Shown here: positions 1-5,161 of the stretch, piece by piece
How the letters are laid out: each line of letters begins with the position of its first letter
How positions within the stretch are numbered: position 1 is the stretch's first letter
Assembly: GCA_021823085.1 (NCBI GenBank)
Contig: JAKAPG010000125.1
Coordinates: 1 to 5,324 of the forward strand
From: Thermoplasmata archaeon
GTDB lineage: Archaea; Thermoplasmatota; Thermoplasmata; Lutacidiplasmatales; UBA184
Length of the DNA: 5,324 nucleotides
Reading direction: 5' to 3'
Notes under the pieces: generated by a model
What the model saw: only the letters and a program-made list of their open reading frames with translations
What the model was told of the DNA's origin: nothing
Database searches by the model: none
Made by a program: the position numbers and the translations under genes

Positions 1-1
1 G

Positions 2-1267
2 ATCTCCGATGATACTCGTACGCTTTCCCTGAAGACCCTGACAATCGGGGGCCGGTCCGTGAAGGTCTTCCCCCCTCCTCAGTCGAGCACTGCCTTCGAA
101 GATTTCGTTCGATTCGAAACCAACAACACCTCGGGAGAGCGGTACCCGGGCGGCCGACTCGAGCTGCTGAAGACCCAGATTGAGACCGAGGGGGAAAAGG
201 CAGTCGGGGAGCTTGAGGCCGAGTTACGGAGGCAGCGCCTTGACCTCGAGAAAGCCGAAGAAGTGCTTTACCGAAGCTACACGGGCGAGAGCGTCTACGT
301 GGACCGACACATTCGCCAGGACAAATACGGGACGACTTACGAGAACGTGAGTCGCGACCGGGCGACAGTGTTGCTACAAGCGGTGGGACTCCTAACCTCC
401 TGGGATCGATGGGCCGGGACGCCCATGAGCGGCGGATCAATCTCGTCCGAGAAGACTTACTATTACGGCCTTACGGAGAGCGGAAGCAGGGTGGGCCACT
501 TCTACGCCGAAAAGCGAATCGGTTCAAAGCTGGATGAGATTCGAACAATCCTGTCCCGGCATCCAGTACCGTTCGGTCAGTTGGTGTTGATCGGGACAAA
601 GGGGAGGCTGGTCCTCTGGAACTGGAGCGAATGGCACCCTGATCCAAGCAGAGGACTGGTCTCCCTCGGCACGATTGAGAATCCCGAGCGCTATGTCGCA
701 TGGCAATCACCCTACGATCCAGAACATCAGTTGGACGTACGACCGGAGGAGATGGCCTGGCTGAGATCCCTGGTAACTTACTCGGGTCTTCGCGCAAGGG
801 TCCGATCGTTGTTCGACGAGTTTGAGAAGGCAGGGCTCGCGGTTCGTGGTCTAAGAATCTCCTCTCGGGGGCGAGCCACGGAGCACCTCTCGATTCCTGC
901 CGAGATCTTCTCGCGACACGATCTCTTCGGTGATTGGAGAGCACACGTAGATGTTGAGGTACTGAAACGGTTCCAAGCTGCTGCGCTGATAGCCTTCATC
1001 GAACTACCGACTCGTTATGAACCGATCAGCCGCGAGGACTTCCATTGGCAAATCCAAAACGCCGGACTTGCGTCAAGCGATCTCGTATCTCTGCTCGATG
1101 AGCTCGAGAAGGAAGGTGTCGGTTTCAAGATGATGAAATCTGGGAGATCTCCTTACGTGGTGTACGATCGAGAGGAGCTGGCCCGAAACTGCGACCGGAT
1201 TTTGGCCAGAGCGGCCTCAAGAGTTCTGGGAATCGACCTACGTCCCGGGTCCAGCCAGTCGGTGTGA
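2..1267 (+). CDS. Hypothetical coiled-coil / winged-helix-like protein, 5' end probably outside window
   Basis: I do not recognise this protein. The reading frame is open from base 2. GTG at 59 is the only usual start codon upstream of the body, but it lacks a clear Shine-Dalgarno, and the preceding 19 codons read like ordinary protein, so the true start may lie upstream. Numbered from GTG 59 it has 402 residues. Residues 32-72 are rich in Glu, Leu, Arg and Lys and look like a coiled coil. Residues 102-152 (ending YYYGLTESGSRVGHFYAEKR) and about 300-370 (helices, then GFKMMKSGRSPYVVYD) have the helix-helix-beta-wing look of winged-helix DNA-binding domains; this is pattern reading, not a family match. 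A Trp-rich stretch (LVLWNWSEWHP) lies at 184-193. Codon use is AT-richer than in all other genes here, and a tRNA 3' fragment follows 21 bases after the stop. Both suggest it belongs to an integrated element. It could also be the C-terminal part of a larger protein. Confidence 0.72.
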   Translation: MSDDTRTLSLKTLTIGGRSVKVFPPPQSSTAFEDFVRFETNNTSGERYPGGRLELLKTQIETEGEKAVGELEAELRRQRLDLEKAEEVLYRSYTGESVYVDRHIRQDKYGTTYENVSRDRATVLLQAVGLLTSWDRWAGTPMSGGSISSEKTYYYGLTESGSRVGHFYAEKRIGSKLDEIRTILSRHPVPFGQLVLIGTKGRLVLWNWSEWHPDPSRGLVSLGTIENPERYVAWQSPYDPEHQLDVRPEEMAWLRSLVTYSGLRARVRSLFDEFEKAGLAVRGLRISSRGRATEHLSIPAEIFSRHDLFGDWRAHVDVEVLKRFQAAALIAFIELPTRYEPISREDFHWQIQNAGLASSDLVSLLDELEKEGVGFKMMKSGRSPYVVYDREELARNCDRILARAASRVLGIDLRPGSSQSV

Positions 1268-1286
1268 CAAGTTCTAAACCATTATT

Positions 1287-1308
1287 GATTCGAATCCGTC
1301 CGGGCCCA
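1287..1308 (+). repeat. tRNA 3'-end fragment, probable att site of an integrated element
   Basis: Bases 1289-1308 follow the grammar of a tRNA 3' end: T-loop TTCGAAT (1289-1295), 3' T-stem strand CCGTC (1296-1300), 3' acceptor strand CGGGCCC (1301-1307) and discriminator A (1308). The 5' T-stem strand should read GACGG but the sequence there is unrelated (attga), and no other tRNA arms precede it, so this is not a complete tRNA. The parent tRNA should start with GGGCCCG. Archaeal integrative elements and proviruses often recombine in tRNA 3' ends and leave such a copy at the distal end. A plus-strand tRNA places the intact copy and the element to the left, matching the atypical gene on that side. 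GATTCGAATC at 1287-1296 is also a perfect palindrome. The pattern is seen; the att role is inferred. Confidence 0.65.
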
Positions 1309-1445
1309 TCGCATCTAACGGTTCATAACTTGCTCCCCGCATCTTCGATGCGCACCGTGGATCGCAGCTCCGGCGGGAAACGGCACCGGCCTCTTTGCGG
1401 TCGCCGGTAGAAGATCAGGAAAGGGTTGGTCGGGCCGACCCCGGC
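1309..1445. other. Intergenic region right of the att-like fragment
   Basis: I see no credible gene here. The stretch holds a small perfect hairpin at 1338-1352 (CGCATC, loop TTC, GATGCG), and CGCATC also occurs once more at 1310-1315. GC content rises from left to right, consistent with a passage from the atypical left part into typical chromosomal sequence. The right end contains the possible terminator of the minus-strand gene. Confidence 0.5.
1428..1440 (-). terminator. Possible hairpin terminator after the Cys-rich carrier gene
   Basis: GGTCG (1428-1432) and CGACC (1436-1440) form a short GC-rich hairpin with a three-base loop, five bases past the stop codon of the minus-strand gene. 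Read on the minus strand it is followed by AACCCTTTCC, only a weak T-run. Archaeal termination relies mainly on T-tracts, so this is a tentative call. Confidence 0.25.
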
Positions 1446-1853
1446 TCAGTGAGCGCCGCAGCCTTCGGCCCCGCAGCCGCACCCGCCGACCTCGGCCCCC
1501 TCTTCGGAGCCGGGCGAGCGGATCTGGGCGAGCTTCGGCGCGTTGATCTTGAACCCCGTCGCGTCGAGGCTCTGGACGAAGTCGATCGAGCCGCCGTCGA
1601 GGAGCTCCGCGCTGAGGTCATCGACCCACAGGGAGAAGCCGTCCACCTTGACCACCTGGTCGCCGGGACGCTGGAGGTCGAAGGCCATCCCGAAGCGAGG
1701 ACCGCTGCCGCCTCCGCAACCGCACCCTCCGCCACCGCATCCGCCACCGGACTCTTCGAGGTAGACTCGCACACCGGTACCGGGGGTTTGGCTCTGGATC
1801 AGTTCCCGAACCTGGGCTCGCGCTTCCTTGGTTACGTCCACCCGCAAACTCAT
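1446..1853 (-). CDS. Cys/Gly-rich HesB/IscA-type (A-type carrier) iron-sulfur cluster protein
   Basis: The protein (135 residues from ATG 1853) follows the A-type carrier fold in order: start VDVTKEARAQVRELI, VRVYLEES, a Gly/Cys loop, FGMAFD, LWVDDLSAELLDGGSIDFV and ATGFKINAP. A-type carriers bind [2Fe-2S] or [4Fe-4S] clusters and pass them to apo-proteins in the cytoplasm. The canonical GGGCSG motif is replaced by a loop with Cys39, Cys44 and Cys46, and the C-terminal CGC motif (Cys125, Cys127) is moved outward by an Ala/Ser/Gly/Glu-rich linker and joined by Cys132. It therefore has six cysteines where the family usually has three. ATG 1853 is preceded by GAGGAGGG (minus strand, 1871-1864) at a 10-base spacing and gives the normal family N-terminus. 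A GTG at 1877 would add eight residues and sits about 30 bp from the TATA centre, so a leaderless GTG start is possible. The family is clear; a role in metal sensing or storage instead of Fe-S transfer cannot be excluded. Confidence 0.87.
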   Translation of the reverse strand: MSLRVDVTKEARAQVRELIQSQTPGTGVRVYLEESGGGCGGGGCGCGGGSGPRFGMAFDLQRPGDQVVKVDGFSLWVDDLSAELLDGGSIDFVQSLDATGFKINAPKLAQIRSPGSEEGAEVGGCGCGAEGCGAH

Positions 1854-1863
1854 GTGTTCGGGG

Positions 1864-1871
1864 CCCTCCTC
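1864..1871 (-). promoter_or_regulatory. Shine-Dalgarno supporting the ATG 1853 start
   Basis: The minus strand reads GAGGAGGG, a strong match to the anti-Shine-Dalgarno, ending 10 bases before ATG 1853. It favours this ATG over the upstream in-frame GTG at 1877. Confidence 0.5.
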
Positions 1872-1902
1872 GCGCACCCCGCGAAGTACACCCGGTCCGT
1901 GG

Positions 1903-1910
1903 TATTTAAG
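1903..1910 (-). promoter_or_regulatory. Archaeal TATA box for the Cys-rich carrier gene
   Basis: The minus strand reads CTTAAATA, a near-ideal archaeal TATA box in an otherwise very GC-rich gap between the two carrier genes. A start site about 26 bp downstream would fall near 1880. That gives a leader of about 27 bases to ATG 1853 containing the Shine-Dalgarno, or a near-leaderless GTG at 1877. This gene thus seems to have its own promoter and need not be co-transcribed with the upstream paralogue. Confidence 0.65.
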
Positions 1911-1950
1911 GCTCAGGGACCACGCGGCTGTCCGCCCGGTCGCGCCCTCC

Positions 1951-2280
1951 TTAGGCGTTGAACGACTTTCCGCAGGAGCAGGTCTGCTTCGCGTTCGGGT
2001 TATAGATCTTGAACCCGGACTCTTCCAGGCTCATGAGGAAATCGACTTTGACGCCGTCCAGGAGCGGCGCGCTCGCCCGGTCCACGACGACCTTGACCGA
2101 TCCGCCGTCGAAGGCGACCTCATCGCCCGACTCCTGCTGGTCGAACGTCATCCCGTAGCTGAGGCCAGAGCAGCCTCCGCCCTGAACGAACAACCGGAGG
2201 GCGCTGCCCGGCTTGTTCTGCCGCTGCATCACCTTGAGCACCTGGTCCTGGGCGGCCGGCGTCAACTCGACCTTCACCAT
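1951..2280 (-). CDS. IscA/SufA/ErpA-family iron-sulfur cluster carrier
   Basis: This 109-residue protein is a canonical A-type iron-sulfur carrier, which holds a cluster and delivers it to client proteins in the cytoplasm. It has the family order VELTPAAQDQVLKVM, LRLFVQGGGCSGLSYGMTFD (Cys37), VVVDRASAPLLDGVKVDF, EESGFKIYNPNA and C-terminal CSCGKSF (Cys101, Cys103). The three cluster-binding cysteines are in the expected places, and the length matches the usual 105-120 residues. ATG 2280 is chosen because it fits the family N-terminus and is preceded by GGTGGG. A GTG at 2289 would add three residues and lies about 27 bp from the TATA centre, so a leaderless start there is the alternative. It lies upstream of a Cys-rich paralogue on the same strand, about 100 bp away, and is divergent from the amidotransferase gene. 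Whether it should be called iscA, sufA or erpA cannot be decided from sequence alone. Confidence 0.95.
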   Translation of the reverse strand: MVKVELTPAAQDQVLKVMQRQNKPGSALRLFVQGGGCSGLSYGMTFDQQESGDEVAFDGGSVKVVVDRASAPLLDGVKVDFLMSLEESGFKIYNPNAKQTCSCGKSFNA

Positions 2281-2312
2281 CGTTCCCACCGGCCGAACTA
2301 GGCGGGTGGGGG

Positions 2313-2320
2313 GATAAAAC
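2313..2320 (-). promoter_or_regulatory. Archaeal TATA box for the canonical carrier gene
   Basis: The minus strand reads GTTTTATC. Its centre is about 27 bp from GTG 2289 and 36 bp from ATG 2280, so the transcript would begin at or just before the start codon (leaderless or with a leader of about 10 bases). It is the only AT-rich patch upstream of the gene. Confidence 0.55.
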
Positions 2321-2329
2321 GACTCCGTT

Positions 2330-2349
2330 GCGCTCGCGCGGCGGAGCGC
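2330..2349. repeat. Inverted repeat between divergent promoters
   Basis: GCGCTC (2330-2335) and GAGCGC (2344-2349) are perfect inverted arms around an eight-base spacer. CTCCG (2323-2327) and CGGAG (2342-2346) form an overlapping second pair. The palindrome CCCCGCGGGG follows at 2350-2359. The position between two divergent TATA boxes would suit an operator, but chance repeats are common at this GC content. Confidence 0.25.
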
Positions 2350-2387
2350 CCCCGCGGGGATCGCCTCGGAAGGGAGGGCCGAGCAGG

Positions 2388-2393
2388 TTTATT
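2388..2393 (+). promoter_or_regulatory. Archaeal TATA box for the amidotransferase gene cluster
   Basis: TTTATT sits in a GC-rich stretch with its centre about 28 bp upstream of ATG 2419. Transcription would then begin within a few bases of the ATG, giving a leaderless or nearly leaderless mRNA. The GAGGTG at 2410-2415 would then lie at the very 5' end or outside the message. Confidence 0.55.
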
Positions 2394-2418
2394 GACCCGA
2401 ATCCTCTGCGAGGTGTCC

Positions 2419-3291
2419 ATGTGTCGACTCTTTGGCCTTCTCGGTGAGCCTCACCAACCTCCCGACCACTCGCTGGCTCGAAGCGATCGCAGCCTCCTTT
2501 CGCTCGCGAACGTGCGCGAAGATGTACGGCAAGGCGAAGGGTGGGGGATCGCCTGGTACGGCCCCGACCGGCGACCCGTGGTGGTGAAGGGCATCGGCTG
2601 TGCGGCGGATCCCGGGGAGCGAGAAGCGTACATGGCCGCTTCGGCACGCGCTCGGACCCCGCTCGTGCTGGGCCACCTTCGGAAGGCCTCGAATCCGAAG
2701 AAGCTCCCGCGCGAACGGCTGCTCGGGCTCGCGAACAGCCAGCCGTTCGTGCACGGAAGCACGCTCTTCGCCCACAACGGGTCGATCCCGCTCCCCGACG
2801 CGACCCGATCGCTGTGCGGCCGCTACGAGTCCGAGATTCGCGGGGTGAACGATAGCGAGGTGCTCTTCTACCTCGTCCTGAACCACCTGGACATGACGTC
2901 GGACCCCGCACGCGCGTTCGCCGACACCGTCGCAGACCTCACGAGGATCTGGAACCAAGAGGGCCGGCCCGGGAAGTTCGCGTATTCGGGACTGAACGTG
3001 CTGCTCGCCTTGGGCCCGCACGAGCTCTGGGCGTTCTGCCTCTCCGCGGGCGAGCCAAAGCGTGGACTGCGCGACAAGACGGTACCGTACTACCAGATGA
3101 CCTACGCGGGGGACACGACGCACCTTCTGGTCGCGAGCGAGGTTCTCGACACCACGCGCACGGACTGGAAGCCGTTGACGAACGGGAGCTACCTCGTCGC
3201 GCAGGACGAGCACGGTACGGTGCGTTTCCGGACCGGAGCGATCCCGCTCGCCCCCGGGCTCCGGGCCGCTCCCGCTCTCGCGGCGGTGTGA
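2419..3291 (+). CDS. Class II glutamine amidotransferase domain protein (GATase_4 / YafJ-like)
   Basis: The start is set at ATG 2419 because it yields MCRLFGLLG, which leaves Cys2 as the N-terminal nucleophile after Met removal, as class II (Ntn) amidotransferases require; an in-frame upstream start would bury it. The product is 290 residues, usual for single-domain members of this group. Visible motifs are Cys2, GWGIAWY (41-47), GHLRKAS (85-91, with the glutamine-binding Arg88), NSQPF (106-110), FAHNGSI (117-123, with Asn120-Gly121 of the oxyanion hole), NDSEVLF (144-150, with Asp145) and LLVASEVL (236-243). It should hydrolyse glutamine or a gamma-glutamyl amide. Relatives include bacterial YafJ and the ergothioneine enzyme EgtC, but no second synthetase domain is present and the acceptor is unknown. 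The next gene starts 22 bases after the stop, suggesting co-transcription from the TATA box at 2388. Confidence 0.92.
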   Translation: MCRLFGLLGEPHQPPDHSLARSDRSLLSLANVREDVRQGEGWGIAWYGPDRRPVVVKGIGCAADPGEREAYMAASARARTPLVLGHLRKASNPKKLPRERLLGLANSQPFVHGSTLFAHNGSIPLPDATRSLCGRYESEIRGVNDSEVLFYLVLNHLDMTSDPARAFADTVADLTRIWNQEGRPGKFAYSGLNVLLALGPHELWAFCLSAGEPKRGLRDKTVPYYQMTYAGDTTHLLVASEVLDTTRTDWKPLTNGSYLVAQDEHGTVRFRTGAIPLAPGLRAAPALAAV

Positions 3292-3313
3292 ACCTCGACC
3301 CACGGCGGGAACC

Positions 3314-4201
3314 ATGGCCGCCTCGATGATCAGCGGGCCGGACCTCGGAGGCGGGTACCTCCATCAGCTCACAATGGACGTCCGGGGATCCCCGAACCTG
3401 TTCACCTATCACGCGCAGGTAGGGGGTCCGGACGCGGGAGGTCCGCCGCTGGGTTCCCTCGCCCCGCTCGACTTCCGCCATCCCAAGACCGCGTGCCCGT
3501 TCGGCGGGCCCCGCTGCTGGGAGCGGGTCTTCGAGCTCCCGAGCACGTTCCAGGCGCGCGTGCGCCCGGCCTACAACCGCTTCCGCTTCGTCCTCTCGGC
3601 CCTGCTCGAGCAACTCTACGCGGGCCGCGCCCCTACGATCGAGAGCGCGCTCGGGGAGATCGCCGGGCGGCTCGGAGAGCCGAGCCGTGCGCTCGAGAAG
3701 TTCTGGTATGTCGGCGGCTCGACCGCGGCGTGGTTGCAGGGGGCGGATATCTCCCCGCACGACATCGACCTCGGCACCAACCGCGACGGGGTCGACCGGC
3801 TCGCGCAGTCCCTGGTCGAATACCTGATCGAGCCCGCCGCCCCGACCCACTGGGGGAGCCGTCCGGTCTACGGAGCTCGGGCGTTCGTCGGGACGATGCG
3901 GGACGGCGCCCGCGTCGAGTGGAGCGTCGATCGGAAGCCACCGCCGGACGGCGGAGAGCCGGAGTGGTCGGCGGACCCGCGGCACGTGCGCCTCGAGACC
4001 CTGGACTTTCACGGGCACCGGTTCTTCGTGACGCGGCCCGAGTACGCTCTGGTCCGCGCGATCCGACAAGGAACGGCCGAGCGCATCGAGAAGATCGAGC
4101 GCGCGGTGCGCGCCCTCGGACCGGACCGGGAGCTGCTCGCTCAGCTCGCGGAACGCGCGCGATTGAACGCGGCCGGGCGCGAGATCCTCGCGCGCCTTTG
4201 A
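3314..4201 (+). CDS. Nucleotidyltransferase-like protein (DNA polymerase beta superfamily fold)
   Basis: The core (about 128-265) has the superfamily signature: YVGGSTAAWLQG (Gly134-Gly135-Ser136), then HDIDLGT with Asp150 and Asp152 as the metal-binding pair. A candidate third acidic residue is Glu202 in ARVEWSV. The stretch DFHGHRFFVTRPEYALVRAIRQ followed by a Lys/Arg/Glu helix is the usual C-terminal continuation in minimal and AbiEii-like nucleotidyltransferases. Such enzymes transfer NMP groups to protein, RNA or small molecules; the substrate here is unknown. The first 127 residues are not part of the standard domain and contain His56, Cys61 and Cys68 (ACPFGGPRCW), which might bind metal. 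ATG 3314 gives the longest product (295 residues); ATG 3326 and ATG 3374 are alternatives and none has a strong Shine-Dalgarno. It lies 22 bases after the amidotransferase and 27 bases before the Cas4-like gene. Fold assignment is fairly sure, function is not. Confidence 0.8.
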   Translation: MAASMISGPDLGGGYLHQLTMDVRGSPNLFTYHAQVGGPDAGGPPLGSLAPLDFRHPKTACPFGGPRCWERVFELPSTFQARVRPAYNRFRFVLSALLEQLYAGRAPTIESALGEIAGRLGEPSRALEKFWYVGGSTAAWLQGADISPHDIDLGTNRDGVDRLAQSLVEYLIEPAAPTHWGSRPVYGARAFVGTMRDGARVEWSVDRKPPPDGGEPEWSADPRHVRLETLDFHGHRFFVTRPEYALVRAIRQGTAERIEKIERAVRALGPDRELLAQLAERARLNAAGREILARL

Positions 4202-4228
4202 ACCCGCTTCGTATCAAAGCGCAAGTTC

Positions 4229-5053
4229 ATGTGCCGGAGCGTCGCGCCCTCGGCGATGCTGACCCAGCCCGCGTGCGTCGTTCCGGAGCACCTGACCCCG
4301 CACGATCTCGTGGCCTACTACCACTGCCCGTTCGAGATGGAGCTCACGCGGGCCGCGCGCGAGTCGCACCGGACCGGGGGCGTCGTCGTTCCCTGCACGC
4401 CCGAGCGCGTCGTACCCCTGCGTCACTCCCCGCTGTTCAGTCCACCCCTCGGTGACATCGAGGTCGTGCCGGGACGGCTCGATATCGGTCCCGAGGACTA
4501 CCTCGTCTACGAGGACGAGGGAGAGGACGACCTTCCGATGCTCTTCCCTCCCGAACGGGTCCGTCGGGATCCGCGCTTCGCGAACGGGGTCGGGAACCTC
4601 CACGATGCCGAGCTCGGGTTCGCCGGGCGTCCGGACCTTGTGATCGCCCGAGGGGACGACGCGCTCGTTCCCCTCGAGTACAAGGAGACCCACCTCTTCG
4701 TCGGCTACCACGAGGCCCACGGGCGTCTTTTCGACACCGTACAGGCGATCGCCGAGTGCTGTCTCGTCCATGCGGCGTTCGGACGTCGCCCACCGTATGC
4801 GCTGATCCTCTACGGAGACCGCGCGGGAGACGGCGAGCGCGAGGGGTTTGTCCGGATCCCCTACACCGAGGCCGGGGAGCACTGGCTGCGCGCGGCGCTG
4901 ATGCAGGTCCGTGCGGACCGGGAACGCGCCCCGGTTCCGCTCGAGCGCAACTGCGCCGGATGCGAGCCGAACGGCGAGGGACGATGCCGGTTCGCCGCCG
5001 CGCGCTACGACGGACCGCACCATCGTGCGAGCTGGCACGCACAGCCCCGGTAG
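4229..5053 (+). CDS. Cas4/RecB-like PD-(D/E)XK nuclease with Fe-S cysteines
   Basis: The 274-residue product has the Cas4-type layout. An N-terminal LTPHDLVAYYHCPFEMEL places Cys33 like the first cluster ligand. The nuclease core has GRPDLV (Asp136) and PLEYK (Glu150-Tyr-Lys152), the metal-binding PD-(D/E)XK residues, followed by a helix with Gln172 (VQAIAECCLVHAAF) like the Q-motif. The C-terminal NCAGCEPNGEGRC (Cys242, Cys245, Cys253; CX2CX7C) supplies the other three ligands of a probable [4Fe-4S] cluster. Relatives are DNA exonucleases acting on single-stranded ends, including Cas4, Dna2 and AddB. An insertion of roughly 60 residues (about 68-130, acidic near 88-101) precedes the Asp motif and makes it longer than typical Cas4 (about 200). 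ATG 4229 has no Shine-Dalgarno, and ATG 4256 (M10) is an alternative. No cas1, cas2 or repeat array is in the window, so it is a stand-alone Cas4-like nuclease here. It follows the nucleotidyltransferase by 27 bases, probably in one operon. Confidence 0.85.
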   Translation: MCRSVAPSAMLTQPACVVPEHLTPHDLVAYYHCPFEMELTRAARESHRTGGVVVPCTPERVVPLRHSPLFSPPLGDIEVVPGRLDIGPEDYLVYEDEGEDDLPMLFPPERVRRDPRFANGVGNLHDAELGFAGRPDLVIARGDDALVPLEYKETHLFVGYHEAHGRLFDTVQAIAECCLVHAAFGRRPPYALILYGDRAGDGEREGFVRIPYTEAGEHWLRAALMQVRADRERAPVPLERNCAGCEPNGEGRCRFAAARYDGPHHRASWHAQPR

Positions 5054-5131
5054 CCGGCGGTGTCGCACGGATTCAGAGATCGTCGCAGCCGGACCCACGA
5101 CAGTGGTCGAGGCGGGCGTCCCTGCGCATGG

Positions 5132-5139
5132 TTAAATAA
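5132..5139 (+). promoter_or_regulatory. Archaeal TATA box, downstream gene not identified
   Basis: TTAAATAA in a GC-rich background is a good archaeal TATA box, with expected initiation near 5162. It lies 79 bases after the stop of the Cas4-like gene. No start codon with a convincing reading frame lies at the leaderless position, so the transcript is either non-coding or has a longer leader. Confidence 0.5.
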
Positions 5140-5161
5140 GAAGTCGAACTCGCTGACGGGC

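Noticed and set aside
1240..1308. Complete tRNA gene ending at 1308
   Set aside because: Only the T-loop and 3' strands fit. There is no 5' T-stem, anticodon arm, D-arm or GGGCCCG start upstream, and the coding frame runs to 1267.
1704..1750. CCGC/CCACC-rich simple repeat
   Set aside because: It is the coding sequence of the Gly/Cys-rich loop of the carrier protein, so the repetition is explained by the amino-acid sequence.
1395..2301. Plus-strand open frames opposite the two Fe-S carrier genes
   Set aside because: The minus strand encodes recognisable HesB/IscA proteins with their own TATA boxes; the plus-strand products match nothing.
2939..4069. Long minus-strand open frame opposite the amidotransferase and nucleotidyltransferase genes
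   Set aside because: Its translation is Arg/Pro/Gly/Ala-rich with no family motif, typical of antisense frames in GC-rich DNA. The plus-strand genes carry clear catalytic motifs.
3493..4455. Plus-strand 320-codon frame overlapping the nucleotidyltransferase and nuclease genes
   Set aside because: The product is almost entirely Arg/Pro/Ala/Gly, a frame-shifted shadow of two real genes.
4214..5098. Minus-strand open frame of 294 codons opposite the Cas4-like gene
   Set aside because: It covers the same bases as the plus-strand nuclease, which has ordered catalytic and Cys motifs. The antisense product has no recognisable domain.
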